The translations under genes were made by a program, and so were the position numbers. From positions 1 through 64,000 of the forward strand of contig JHVP01000001.1 in assembly GCA_000620205.1 (NCBI GenBank): a stretch of DNA of 64,000 nt. Direction: 5' to 3'. The notes beneath the pieces are model-generated. The model was not told the DNA's origin. It was given only the letters and a program-made list of their open reading frames with translations, and ran no database searches. The DNA comes from Geodermatophilaceae bacterium URHA0031. GTDB lineage: Bacteria; Actinomycetota; Actinomycetes; Mycobacteriales; Geodermatophilaceae. Positions 57,849 through 64,000 of this stretch are shown piece by piece (position 1 is the first letter of the stretch; each line of letters opens with the position of its first letter).

Positions 57849-58808
57849 TCACCCCGCGGCCACCCGGACCGGGACGCCGGTCCGGGTGGCCTCGGTGACG
57901 GCCCAGGCCAGCCGGTGGGTGCGCAGCGCCTCCGCGACGTCCACCAGCCCCGGTGCGGCGGGCGCCCCGCCCAGCAGGTCGACGAAGGCACGGTCGACCG
58001 TGTGGCGGGCGTCGACCGCGGGCTCGGTCCGCTGCTCGCCCTCCGGGGTGCGCACCCGCAGCTCCGTCTCGGTCAGCTGCACGGCCAGCCCGTCCGCCGC
58101 CACGTCCACACCGGCCGCGGTCAGCGCGGGCAGCACGCACGAGGTGCTGGCGGTGCCGACCGCCCCCGAGGCGAAGCGCAGCACGGCGGCCGTCGCGTCC
58201 GGCACGTCGCGGCCCTCCCGGCCCGACGGCGCCGCGCCGCCGACCACCTCGTCCACCTCGCCGGCGAGCAGCCGCACCAGGTCCAGCACATGGGTGGCCT
58301 GCTCGACGACCTGACCGCCGGAGCGGTCGGCGCGGCTCCACCAGGCCGGGGGCGGCGTCGTCCCCCACCAGCGGGCGTCGACCAGCCGCACCCGCGACCC
58401 GGCGAGCGCCTCCTGGGCTCCGGCCACGGTGTCCAGGTGCCGCCAGTGGTAGCCGGTGGCGGTCGGCACCCCGGCGTCCGCGACGGCGGCGGCCACCCGC
58501 TCCGCGGTCGGCAGGTCGGCGGCCAGCGGCTTCTCGACGAAGAACGGCAGACCGGCGCGCAGCACCGCCAGCTCCGGCTCGCCGTGCGCGAACGGCGGCA
58601 CGCACAGCCACACGGCCTCGGGTCGACGGCGCAGCAGCGCGTCGAGGTCGGCCACCGGCGGCACGTCGAGCTCCCCGGCCAGCGCCTCCCGGGAGGCCGG
58701 CTCGGGGTCGCAGACGCCGACCAGCTCGACGCCGGGGAAGCCGGCCAGGGTGCGGGCGTGCCGCGCGCCCACCCCACCCGCGCCGACCAGGGCCACCCGC
58801 AGGCTCAC
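57849..58808 (-). CDS. Gfo/Idh/MocA family oxidoreductase
   Basis: A 319-residue NAD(P)-dependent dehydrogenase. VALVGAGGVGARHARTLAGFPG is the Rossmann motif and FFVEKPLAADL has the catalytic lysine. SGGQVVEQATHVLDLVRLLAG gives the conserved C-domain aspartate/histidine region. It is shorter than the other Gfo/Idh protein here and no sugar transporter is near. GTG 58808 is chosen, with AGGTGG 8 bases upstream; an earlier GTG at 58829 is possible. Confidence 0.88.
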   Translation of the reverse strand: MSLRVALVGAGGVGARHARTLAGFPGVELVGVCDPEPASREALAGELDVPPVADLDALLRRRPEAVWLCVPPFAHGEPELAVLRAGLPFFVEKPLAADLPTAERVAAAVADAGVPTATGYHWRHLDTVAGAQEALAGSRVRLVDARWWGTTPPPAWWSRADRSGGQVVEQATHVLDLVRLLAGEVDEVVGGAAPSGREGRDVPDATAAVLRFASGAVGTASTSCVLPALTAAGVDVAADGLAVQLTETELRVRTPEGEQRTEPAVDARHTVDRAFVDLLGGAPAAPGLVDVAEALRTHRLAWAVTEATRTGVPVRVAAG

Positions 58809-59008
58809 GGCTGTCCACCTGCCGGACACCCGGTGTCCGTCGCCACGACCGTCGCCTCGCGCACGATGCTCCTCCCGAAGCTCCTCGCCAGTGGGGAGAT
58901 CCTGCACCGCTGCCGATCCTGCTGCGAAGTCGGCCGGGATCAGTCACTGTGACCTCCACCACGGGCACCGGCGGCGACGAGCAGTGCCGCACGAAGGAAG
59001 GACCTGCC

Positions 59009-60283
59009 ATGCGTCCCACGACCCACACCTGGCAGGGCGGTACCGCTCGGGCGGTAGGCGCACCCGGGGTCCCGGGTCCGCGCCGGCCCCGGCTGCGCAT
59101 CCTGATGGACGCTGGCCCCTGGCTGCCGGTGCCTCCCCGCGGGTACGGCGGCCTGGAGAACGTGGTCGCCACGCTCACCACCGAGCTGCGGCGGCGGGGC
59201 CACCAGGTCGTGCTCGGCACCGTGGGCGAGAGTCGGCTGCCCACCGACGGGCGGGTGCACGCCTTCGACCGGGCGCAGTTCGGCCGGCTGGCGCAGCCGT
59301 ACGCCGACGCGGCCGGGGTGGCGGCCACGCACGCCCTCGCGGTGGTCGGCGAGGCCCGCCGGCAGGCGGCCCGCGGCACGCCGTTCGACCTGGTGCACAG
59401 CCACCTGCAGGTGGTCGGCCCGGCCCTGCTCGCCGCCCTGGGCCCCGACGGGCCGCCGGCGCTGCACACGCTGCACTGGGACCTGCACCGCAACGAGGAG
59501 TTCTACGCCGCCTTCGACGGCGGCGGCCGGGTCTTCTTCGCCGGCGTCTCGGCGTCCCAGGTCGCCCGCGGGCCGGCGGCGCTGCAGCGGCAGACGCTGG
59601 GCGCGGTGCCGCTGGCGGTCCCCCTCCCGGCGGAGCCGCCGCTGCCCCGGGCGGACCGGTCGGCGCACGTGCTGGTGCTCGCCCGGATGTGCGCGGCCAA
59701 GGGCATCGACACCGCCATCAGCGCCTGCCGCGCCGCCGGGATCCCGCTGGTCCTCGCCGGCCCGGTCGGTCCGCACCCGGACCGCGCGTCGCTCGAGGCG
59801 GCCCTCGCCGACCCGGCCGACCCCTCGCGCGAGCACCCCGACGTCCGGTGGTTCGCCGAGCACGTCGCCCCCGCGCTGGACGGGGAGGCGGTGCGCTGGG
59901 TCGGTTCGGTGGCCGGGGCGGACAAGGAGGACCTGCTGCGTCGGGCCCGGGCGGTGCTCTGCCCGATCCGGTGGGCCGAGCCGGGCGGTACCGCGGTCTG
60001 CGAGGCGCTGGCCGCCGGCACTCCGGTGGTGGCCATGGCGCTGGGGTGCCTGCCCTCGCTGGTCGACCACGGGGTCACCGGCTTCCTGGCCGACGACGAG
60101 GCGGGGTTCACCGCGGCGCTGGCCCGGCTCGACGAGCTGGACCCGGAGACCTGCGCGGCCGCTGCCCGCCGCCGTTTCGCGCCGGCGGTCATGGCCGACG
60201 GCTACGAACGGCTCTACGCCGAGGTGCTGCGCCGGACGGCCACCGCCGACCGGCGGCTGTACCCGGCCGTGCCGGCCGGCTGA
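59009..60283 (+). CDS. Glycosyltransferase family 4 protein
   Basis: A 424-residue GT-B glycosyltransferase. PRGYGGLENVVATLTTELRRRGHQV is the acceptor-domain opening, DLVHSHLQVVG and LHTLHWDLHRNEEF follow, and the donor site shows RMCAAKGIDTAIS and the EX7E-like CPIRWAEPGGTAVCEALAAGTPVVA. It would transfer a sugar from a nucleotide donor to an unknown acceptor. ATG 59009 has AAGGAAGGA upstream. It stands alone, divergent from the Gfo/Idh gene. Confidence 0.88.
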   Translation: MRPTTHTWQGGTARAVGAPGVPGPRRPRLRILMDAGPWLPVPPRGYGGLENVVATLTTELRRRGHQVVLGTVGESRLPTDGRVHAFDRAQFGRLAQPYADAAGVAATHALAVVGEARRQAARGTPFDLVHSHLQVVGPALLAALGPDGPPALHTLHWDLHRNEEFYAAFDGGGRVFFAGVSASQVARGPAALQRQTLGAVPLAVPLPAEPPLPRADRSAHVLVLARMCAAKGIDTAISACRAAGIPLVLAGPVGPHPDRASLEAALADPADPSREHPDVRWFAEHVAPALDGEAVRWVGSVAGADKEDLLRRARAVLCPIRWAEPGGTAVCEALAAGTPVVAMALGCLPSLVDHGVTGFLADDEAGFTAALARLDELDPETCAAAARRRFAPAVMADGYERLYAEVLRRTATADRRLYPAVPAG

Positions 60284-60301
60284 GCGATCGGGCTCAGCCG
60301 G
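60276..60301. terminator. 10-bp perfect stem-loop after the glycosyltransferase gene
   Basis: CCGGCTGAGC (60276-60285) and GCTCAGCCGG (60292-60301) form a perfect stem with the 6-base loop GATCGG. The stem includes the glycosyltransferase stop codon and, on the other strand, the stop of the convergent small gene. It is a likely bidirectional terminator. Confidence 0.65.
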
Positions 60302-60605
60302 GCGGCTGCACCCGGTCGACCCGGCGCTGCACCACCAGGGCGCGCTGCTGCCGCCGACGGCGCTCGGCGACCGCCCGGCCGAGCCCCCGCGGACGGCGCG
60401 GGTCCCGCGCCGCCTCGTCGGAGAGCTGCTGGGCGGCCAGCAGGACGGCGGACGGCCGGGCCGGGACGACGGGCAGCGCGACGACCACGAGGCGGTCACC
60501 GCCCCCGTCGGTCAGCGGCTCGGGCGCTACCGGCAGCGGCGGACCGGCAGTGGTCGGCAGCGGGTCGGCGGTGGTGCCCGGGAGCGAGACGGGGACCGTC
60601 AGCAC
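60294..60605 (-). CDS. 103-residue protein, unknown function
   Basis: No family is recognised. The protein has a Pro/Thr-rich N-terminus, a short hydrophobic stretch (DRLVVVALPVVPARPSAVLLAAQQL) and a strongly basic C-terminus (AERRRRQQRALVVQRRVDRV). It is the last of a run of minus-strand genes, and its GTG start lies 19 bases after the preceding ORF's stop. Its reality is only moderately supported. Confidence 0.4.
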   Translation of the reverse strand: MLTVPVSLPGTTADPLPTTAGPPLPVAPEPLTDGGGDRLVVVALPVVPARPSAVLLAAQQLSDEAARDPRRPRGLGRAVAERRRRQQRALVVQRRVDRVQPPG

Positions 60606-60624
60606 GGGCGGGGCTCAGCGATGG

Positions 60625-60795
60625 TCACGAGGGCGGCAGCTCGCTGCCTGCATCGGGGTCCGGGCCGGTCGCGCCGACCGGGCGCGCCACCAGCGGGGTC
60701 CGCTTCGGCACGTCCCGCGGGGTGGGACGGCGGGCGGCTGGCTCGCCGGGAGCCACTTCCGGAGCGGTGGGCGGACGTGCAGGCGTGGTGGCCAT
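60625..60795 (-). CDS. 56-residue Pro-rich protein, unknown function
   Basis: A short, probably disordered protein rich in Pro, Ala and Arg (MATTPARPPTAPEVAPGEPA at its start). The ATG has a GGAGGGAGA stretch about 14 bases upstream, rather far for a ribosome-binding site. It sits between two other small ORFs on the same strand. No function can be proposed. Confidence 0.3.
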   Translation of the reverse strand: MATTPARPPTAPEVAPGEPAARRPTPRDVPKRTPLVARPVGATGPDPDAGSELPPS

Positions 60796-60880
60796 CGAGG
60801 ACGCGCCGATCTCCCTCCGCCAGCGGAGGGGCTGAACGCCAGGCGGCGCCACTGACGACGCTACCCGGCAGCGGGCCCGT

Positions 60881-61126
60881 TCATCCCTCGACGGGCTGGT
60901 CCTGGTCGTGGACCTCACCGAGTTCCGTCACAGCGACCACCTGGCCGGTCGGGAACAGCTCGATCGGCCGGCCGGGGTCGGCACCGGCGGCGACGGTGAG
61001 CCAGCCGGGCGGCCCGAACCGGACCACCCGGTCGACGAGCTCGACCACGGCCCCGGGCCGCTCGGGGTCCCGCAGCCGGACGGTGCCGGAGTACAGGTGC
61101 CGGTCGTTGACGGTCGTGATGTCCAT
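60881..61126 (-). CDS. 81-residue protein, unknown function
   Basis: A small beta-rich protein (MDITTVNDRHLYSGTVRLRD, ELVDRVVRFGPPGWLTVAAG, GQVVAVTELGEV) with no recognised domain. The ATG has GGAGGAAG about 10 bases upstream, and the gene begins 28 bases after the AI-2E family gene's stop. Regular alternation of charged and hydrophobic residues suggests a folded small barrel. Confidence 0.5.
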   Translation of the reverse strand: MDITTVNDRHLYSGTVRLRDPERPGAVVELVDRVVRFGPPGWLTVAAGADPGRPIELFPTGQVVAVTELGEVHDQDQPVEG

Positions 61127-61154
61127 CGCGCCAGCTTCCTCCGCCTCTCCCGGC

Positions 61155-62357
61155 TCAGGCCGACGAGGCGGCGTCCGGCGGCGGCTCCCCGGCCGGTGGC
61201 TCGGCGTCGTCGCCGGCGGCCGCTTCCTCCTCGACCAGCTCGTAGCCGTGCGCGTAGGTCTCCAGGACCGCCTGCACGGCCGCGACCACCGGGATGGCGA
61301 CCAGCGCGCCCATCGGCCCGAACAGGGCCGCACCGGCGATGACCGCGCCGAAGGCCACGGCCGGGTGCACGTCGACGGTCAGCGCGGTGATCCGTGGCGC
61401 CAGCAGGTAGTTCTCCACCTGCTGGTACAGGGTGCCGAACAGCACCACCCACAGCGCGTCGACGGGCTGGTCCGACAGCGCGATGAGCGCCGGGAGCGCG
61501 ATCGCCAGGTAGGTGCCGACGGTGGGGATGAACTGCGAGACGATCCCGGTCCAGATGGCCAGCGGCAGCCAGAACGGGACGCCGATGGCCCACAGCAGCA
61601 CACCGGTCGCCGCGGCGTTGACCACCGCCAGCACCAGCCGGGACAGCAGGTAGCCGCCGGTCTTGTCCACCGCGATCTCCCACACCGTGGCGACGACCCG
61701 CTGGTGCCGCGGCGGGAACCAGGTGGAGACGATCGCCCGCACCCGCGGGCCCTCGGCGGAGATGTAGTAGGCGAACAGCAGGAACGCCAGGAGCTGGAAC
61801 AGCAACCCGACCAGCGAGGAGAGGATGCCGACCAGCCCGGGAGCCAGGTCCTGGACCAGCCCCTGGACCCGCTCCGACGTCAGGTTCAGGGAGTCCACGA
61901 CGTCCGCGGCCCGGAAGTCCGTGTCGAACGTCCGGTTGACCCAGCGCACCACGTCGACGACCGCGTCGGGCAGGACGGTCACCAGCTGGCTGAGCTGGTC
62001 GACCAGCAGTGCGCCGAAGACCACCAGGAAGCCGACCGCGGCGACGACCAGGCCGATCATCACCAGGCCGGTGGCCGCCCCGCGCCGCATGCCGCGGCGG
62101 ACCAGCGCCTCGACGATCGGCTCGATGCCGACGGCGAACAGCCAGGCCAGGAAGAGCAGGCCCAGGAAGCCGCGCAGGTGGCCGAACAGCCACAGCGCCA
62201 GCTGGTAGCCGGCGACGGCGGCGAGCACCAGCAGCACGCCGCGCCGCAGCCACGGCGGCTCCTGCCGCGGCCAGCGCGCCGCGTCGGTCGGCGCCCGCTG
62301 CAGGACCTTGGGGACGACGGGGCTGGGCAGGGGCCGCGGGCGACGGAGACCGGCCAC
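61155..62357 (-). CDS. AI-2E family transporter / permease
   Basis: A 400-residue membrane protein with about eight helices. LLFLAWLFAVGIEPIVEALVRRGMRRGAATGLVMIGL and IGVPFWLPLAIWTGIVSQFIPTVGTYLAIALPALIAL are diagnostic of the AI-2E/PerM family, with LYQQVENYLLAPRI near the end. Family members include autoinducer-2 exporters and Na+/H+ antiporters, so the substrate is open. The C-terminus is an acidic, Pro-rich tail. The GTG at 62357 follows an unknown gene by 45 bases. Confidence 0.87.
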   Translation of the reverse strand: MAGLRRPRPLPSPVVPKVLQRAPTDAARWPRQEPPWLRRGVLLVLAAVAGYQLALWLFGHLRGFLGLLFLAWLFAVGIEPIVEALVRRGMRRGAATGLVMIGLVVAAVGFLVVFGALLVDQLSQLVTVLPDAVVDVVRWVNRTFDTDFRAADVVDSLNLTSERVQGLVQDLAPGLVGILSSLVGLLFQLLAFLLFAYYISAEGPRVRAIVSTWFPPRHQRVVATVWEIAVDKTGGYLLSRLVLAVVNAAATGVLLWAIGVPFWLPLAIWTGIVSQFIPTVGTYLAIALPALIALSDQPVDALWVVLFGTLYQQVENYLLAPRITALTVDVHPAVAFGAVIAGAALFGPMGALVAIPVVAAVQAVLETYAHGYELVEEEAAAGDDAEPPAGEPPPDAASSA

Positions 62358-62402
62358 GGACCCACCGCCTCTCCCCGGCGTCCCCCGGAGGGGGCGGCCG
62401 GC

Positions 62403-62987
62403 TCAGCCGCGCAGCGCGCGCGCCACCCGACGCGCGCCCAGCACCATTCCAGCACCGGCGGCGACCCACGGACCCGCGACGAGCACCGGGTCGAGAACCT
62501 GGTGCCGCCGGTCGGAGCGTCCGCGGCGCGCCGTGCCGCCGGCGGTCAGCTCGGCCCGCACCCCGGTCTCGGTGATCGGGTCGTCCGGGTGCAGCGTGCC
62601 GAACGAGCGCAGGTGGCTGCCCCACGCGTCGACCCGGTCACCGAGGACGAGCAGCACCCAGTGCGCCAGCCGGCCCTCGCTGAACCGGGCGTAGGCGAGC
62701 CGCCGGATGGCGCCGGAGAGCCCGTGCAGCGGCTGCGCGGTGCCGAACACCGGCGTGACGAAGGCGTGCTCGATCGAGTGCTCGCGGCCCGCGGACCCGG
62801 GCTGCCGGTCCGGGAAGTCCCAGTGCGCCCCGGAGTCGGCCGGGTACTGCAGTTTCGGGGAGGACGGCCGGTCGGCCGGGTCCAGGTCCGCGCCCCAGCC
62901 GGGGATGCGGGCGCGCAGCTCCTCCCGGCTCGGCGGCGGGGTGCGCTTGTCCCGCAGGTAGGCGCTGGGGATGTCCTGCTCGGTCAT
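62403..62987 (-). CDS. 194-residue protein, unknown function
   Basis: No family recognised. The first 75 residues are hydrophilic (SAYLRDKRTPPPSREELRAR, then KLQYPADSGAHWDFPDRQPG). The middle contains IEHAFVTPVFGTAQPLHGLSGAIRRLAYARFSEGRLAHW. A single hydrophobic segment near residues 168-182 (VLVAGPWVAAGAGMVLG) could anchor it. ATG 62987 has AGGAG upstream, and the gene starts 12 bases after the alcohol dehydrogenase stop, so the two are probably co-expressed. Confidence 0.7.
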   Translation of the reverse strand: MTEQDIPSAYLRDKRTPPPSREELRARIPGWGADLDPADRPSSPKLQYPADSGAHWDFPDRQPGSAGREHSIEHAFVTPVFGTAQPLHGLSGAIRRLAYARFSEGRLAHWVLLVLGDRVDAWGSHLRSFGTLHPDDPITETGVRAELTAGGTARRGRSDRRHQVLDPVLVAGPWVAAGAGMVLGARRVARALRG

Positions 62988-62999
62988 GGTGGGCTCCTC

Positions 63000-64000
63000 T
63001 CAGGACGCGCTGGGCACGATCAGCGGCTTGATGCAGCCGTCGAGCTTGGCGGAGAACACGTGGTAGGCCTCGGCGATGTCCTCCAGCGGGAACCGGTGGG
63101 TGACCACCTCCCGCGGGGTGAGGTGGCCGTTGCGCACGTGCTCGAACATCCGCGGCCACTGCCGCTTCACCGGGGTCTGGTTCATCCGCAGCGTCAGGCC
63201 CTTGTTCATCGCGTCGCCGAACTTGACCATGTTCGGGACCGGCCCGTAGGCACCGACGACGGAGATGGTGCCGCCCTTGCGCACGCCGTCGATCGCCCAG
63301 TTCAGCGCGACCGGTGAGCCGCCCTGCAGCTTCAGCTTCGTGCCGGTCACGTGCATGAGCAGGTTGCCGTCGGCCTCCGCCCCGACCGCGTCGATGACGA
63401 CGTCGGCGCCGAGGAAGTCGGTCTGCCGCTTCATCTCCAGGACGACGTCGTCGATCTCGTCGTAGTCCCAGACCTCGGCGTGCGCCGTCGTCCTGGCCTT
63501 GTCCAGCCGCTCCTGCAGGTGGTCGATCACGATCACCCGGCCGGCGCCCATCAGCCACGACGACTGCGCCGCGATCAGCCCGACCGGACCAGCGCCCAGG
63601 ACGACGACGGTGTCGCCCTCGACGATCTCGCCGAGCTGGGCGCCGAAGTAGCCGGTGGCGGCGGCGTCGGTGAGCAGCACGGCGTCCTCGTCGTGCATCC
63701 ACTCCGGGATCCTCACCGGGCCGACGTCGGCGAACGGCACCCGGACGTACTCCGCCTGCCCGCCGTCGTAGCCACCGGTGGTGTGCGAGTAGCCGTAGAT
63801 GCCACCGACGGCGGTGGCGTTGGGGTTCACGTTGTGGCAGTTGCTGTAGAGCCCCCGGGCGCAGTACCAGCAGCTGCCGCAGAAGACGTTGAACGGCACC
63901 ATCACCCGGTCGCCGACCTGCAGGTGCTGGACCGAGGGCCCGATCTCGTCGACCACACCGATGAACTCGTGGCCGAACGTGTGCCCGATCCGGGTGTCCG
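63000..64000 (-). CDS. Zinc-dependent alcohol dehydrogenase, FDH-like (5' end outside window)
   Basis: At least 333 residues of a medium-chain dehydrogenase whose N-terminus lies beyond base 64000. The visible part begins with DTRIGHTFGHEFIGVVDEIG, then the structural zinc loop (CGSCWYCARGLYSNCHNVN) and the NAD motif VVLGAGPVGLIAAQ. The long insert with YGYSHTTGGYDGGQAEYVRVP resembles glutathione-independent formaldehyde dehydrogenases and related aldehyde/alcohol dismutases. It heads the minus-strand run that continues into the AI-2E family gene. Confidence 0.88.
   Translation of the reverse strand, partial: DTRIGHTFGHEFIGVVDEIGPSVQHLQVGDRVMVPFNVFCGSCWYCARGLYSNCHNVNPNATAVGGIYGYSHTTGGYDGGQAEYVRVPFADVGPVRIPEWMHDEDAVLLTDAAATGYFGAQLGEIVEGDTVVVLGAGPVGLIAAQSSWLMGAGRVIVIDHLQERLDKARTTAHAEVWDYDEIDDVVLEMKRQTDFLGADVVIDAVGAEADGNLLMHVTGTKLKLQGGSPVALNWAIDGVRKGGTISVVGAYGPVPNMVKFGDAMNKGLTLRMNQTPVKRQWPRMFEHVRNGHLTPREVVTHRFPLEDIAEAYHVFSAKLDGCIKPLIVPSAS

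Noticed and set aside
60621-63317. 898-codon plus-strand frame opposite the AI-2E and alcohol dehydrogenase genes
   Set aside because: Its sequence is low-complexity Gln/Arg/Gly-rich shadow; the minus strand carries clear membrane and dehydrogenase motifs.

Overview
The window reads as chromosomal DNA of a very high-GC actinobacterium. GC is visibly above 70 percent, GTG and TTG starts are common, ATGA/GTGA gene overlaps are frequent, and there is a DUF222/HNH (13E12-type) gene, a LigB-type ATP-dependent DNA ligase and two DivIVA-type coiled-coil proteins. Gene content and style suggest Geodermatophilaceae (Blastococcus, Geodermatophilus or Modestobacter). That placement is inference. No tRNA, rRNA or CRISPR array was seen.

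Layout. Positions 1-1335 hold an IS110-family transposase and its flanks, followed by a VOC protein. Positions 1816-11166 form a phenylacetate degradation divergon. One arm is paaK, a TetR regulator and paaZ. The other is paaABCDE followed by a FlK-like thioesterase and an AraC regulator. Most adjacent genes overlap by 1-4 bases, and two matching 22-bp dyads in the divergent promoter region are probable PaaR operators. Positions 11190-16798 hold a small membrane protein, a cupin, a 47-residue ORF, and a coupled pair: a hydroxyacid-oxoacid transhydrogenase and a YdiJ-like FAD/Fe-S dehydrogenase. Positions 16788-28498 hold oxidoreductases, LigB, a DHFR-like protein, the DUF222/HNH gene, an YbhN-like membrane protein, an LLM flavin enzyme, an ArsR/SRPBCC pair, an alditol oxidase, a LuxR-type regulator and a methyltransferase. 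Positions 28606-36171 are a sugar module: ROK regulator, ABC ATPase, permease, lipoprotein, Gfo/Idh dehydrogenase and a TIM-barrel isomerase.

Positions 36303-43714 carry pnuC, a PRISE-like reductase, a TetR/MFS pair next to a 15-bp tandem repeat, a CaiB-type CoA-transferase and ftsH. Positions 43889-49445 carry a truncated globin, a flavohemoglobin-like protein and a DivIVA-domain protein in one run, then a second DivIVA-like gene, a K+ channel with two RCK modules and a DUF6394 membrane protein. Positions 49498-53287 hold a probable fluoroacetate dehalogenase, an M20 hydrolase, a Mug-type DNA glycosylase and an epimerase-like SDR. Positions 53284-57802 hold an AcoR/MimR-like activator divergent from amidohydrolase, DUF59 and alcohol dehydrogenase genes. 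This resembles the accessory part of propane-monooxygenase (prm/mim) clusters, but no monooxygenase subunits are present here. The window ends with a Gfo/Idh gene, a glycosyltransferase, three small unknown proteins, an AI-2E family permease, an unknown protein and an alcohol dehydrogenase cut by the window edge.

The points most worth following up are: the accessory-only prm-like cluster with a degenerate AAA+ activator and a 17-bp dyad; the globin, flavohemoglobin and DivIVA operon; the transhydrogenase/2-hydroxyglutarate dehydrogenase pair; two long perfect palindromes that share a TGGCCA core, one of them inside the start of paaD; and a VNTR that has copied the stop codon of a TetR gene.
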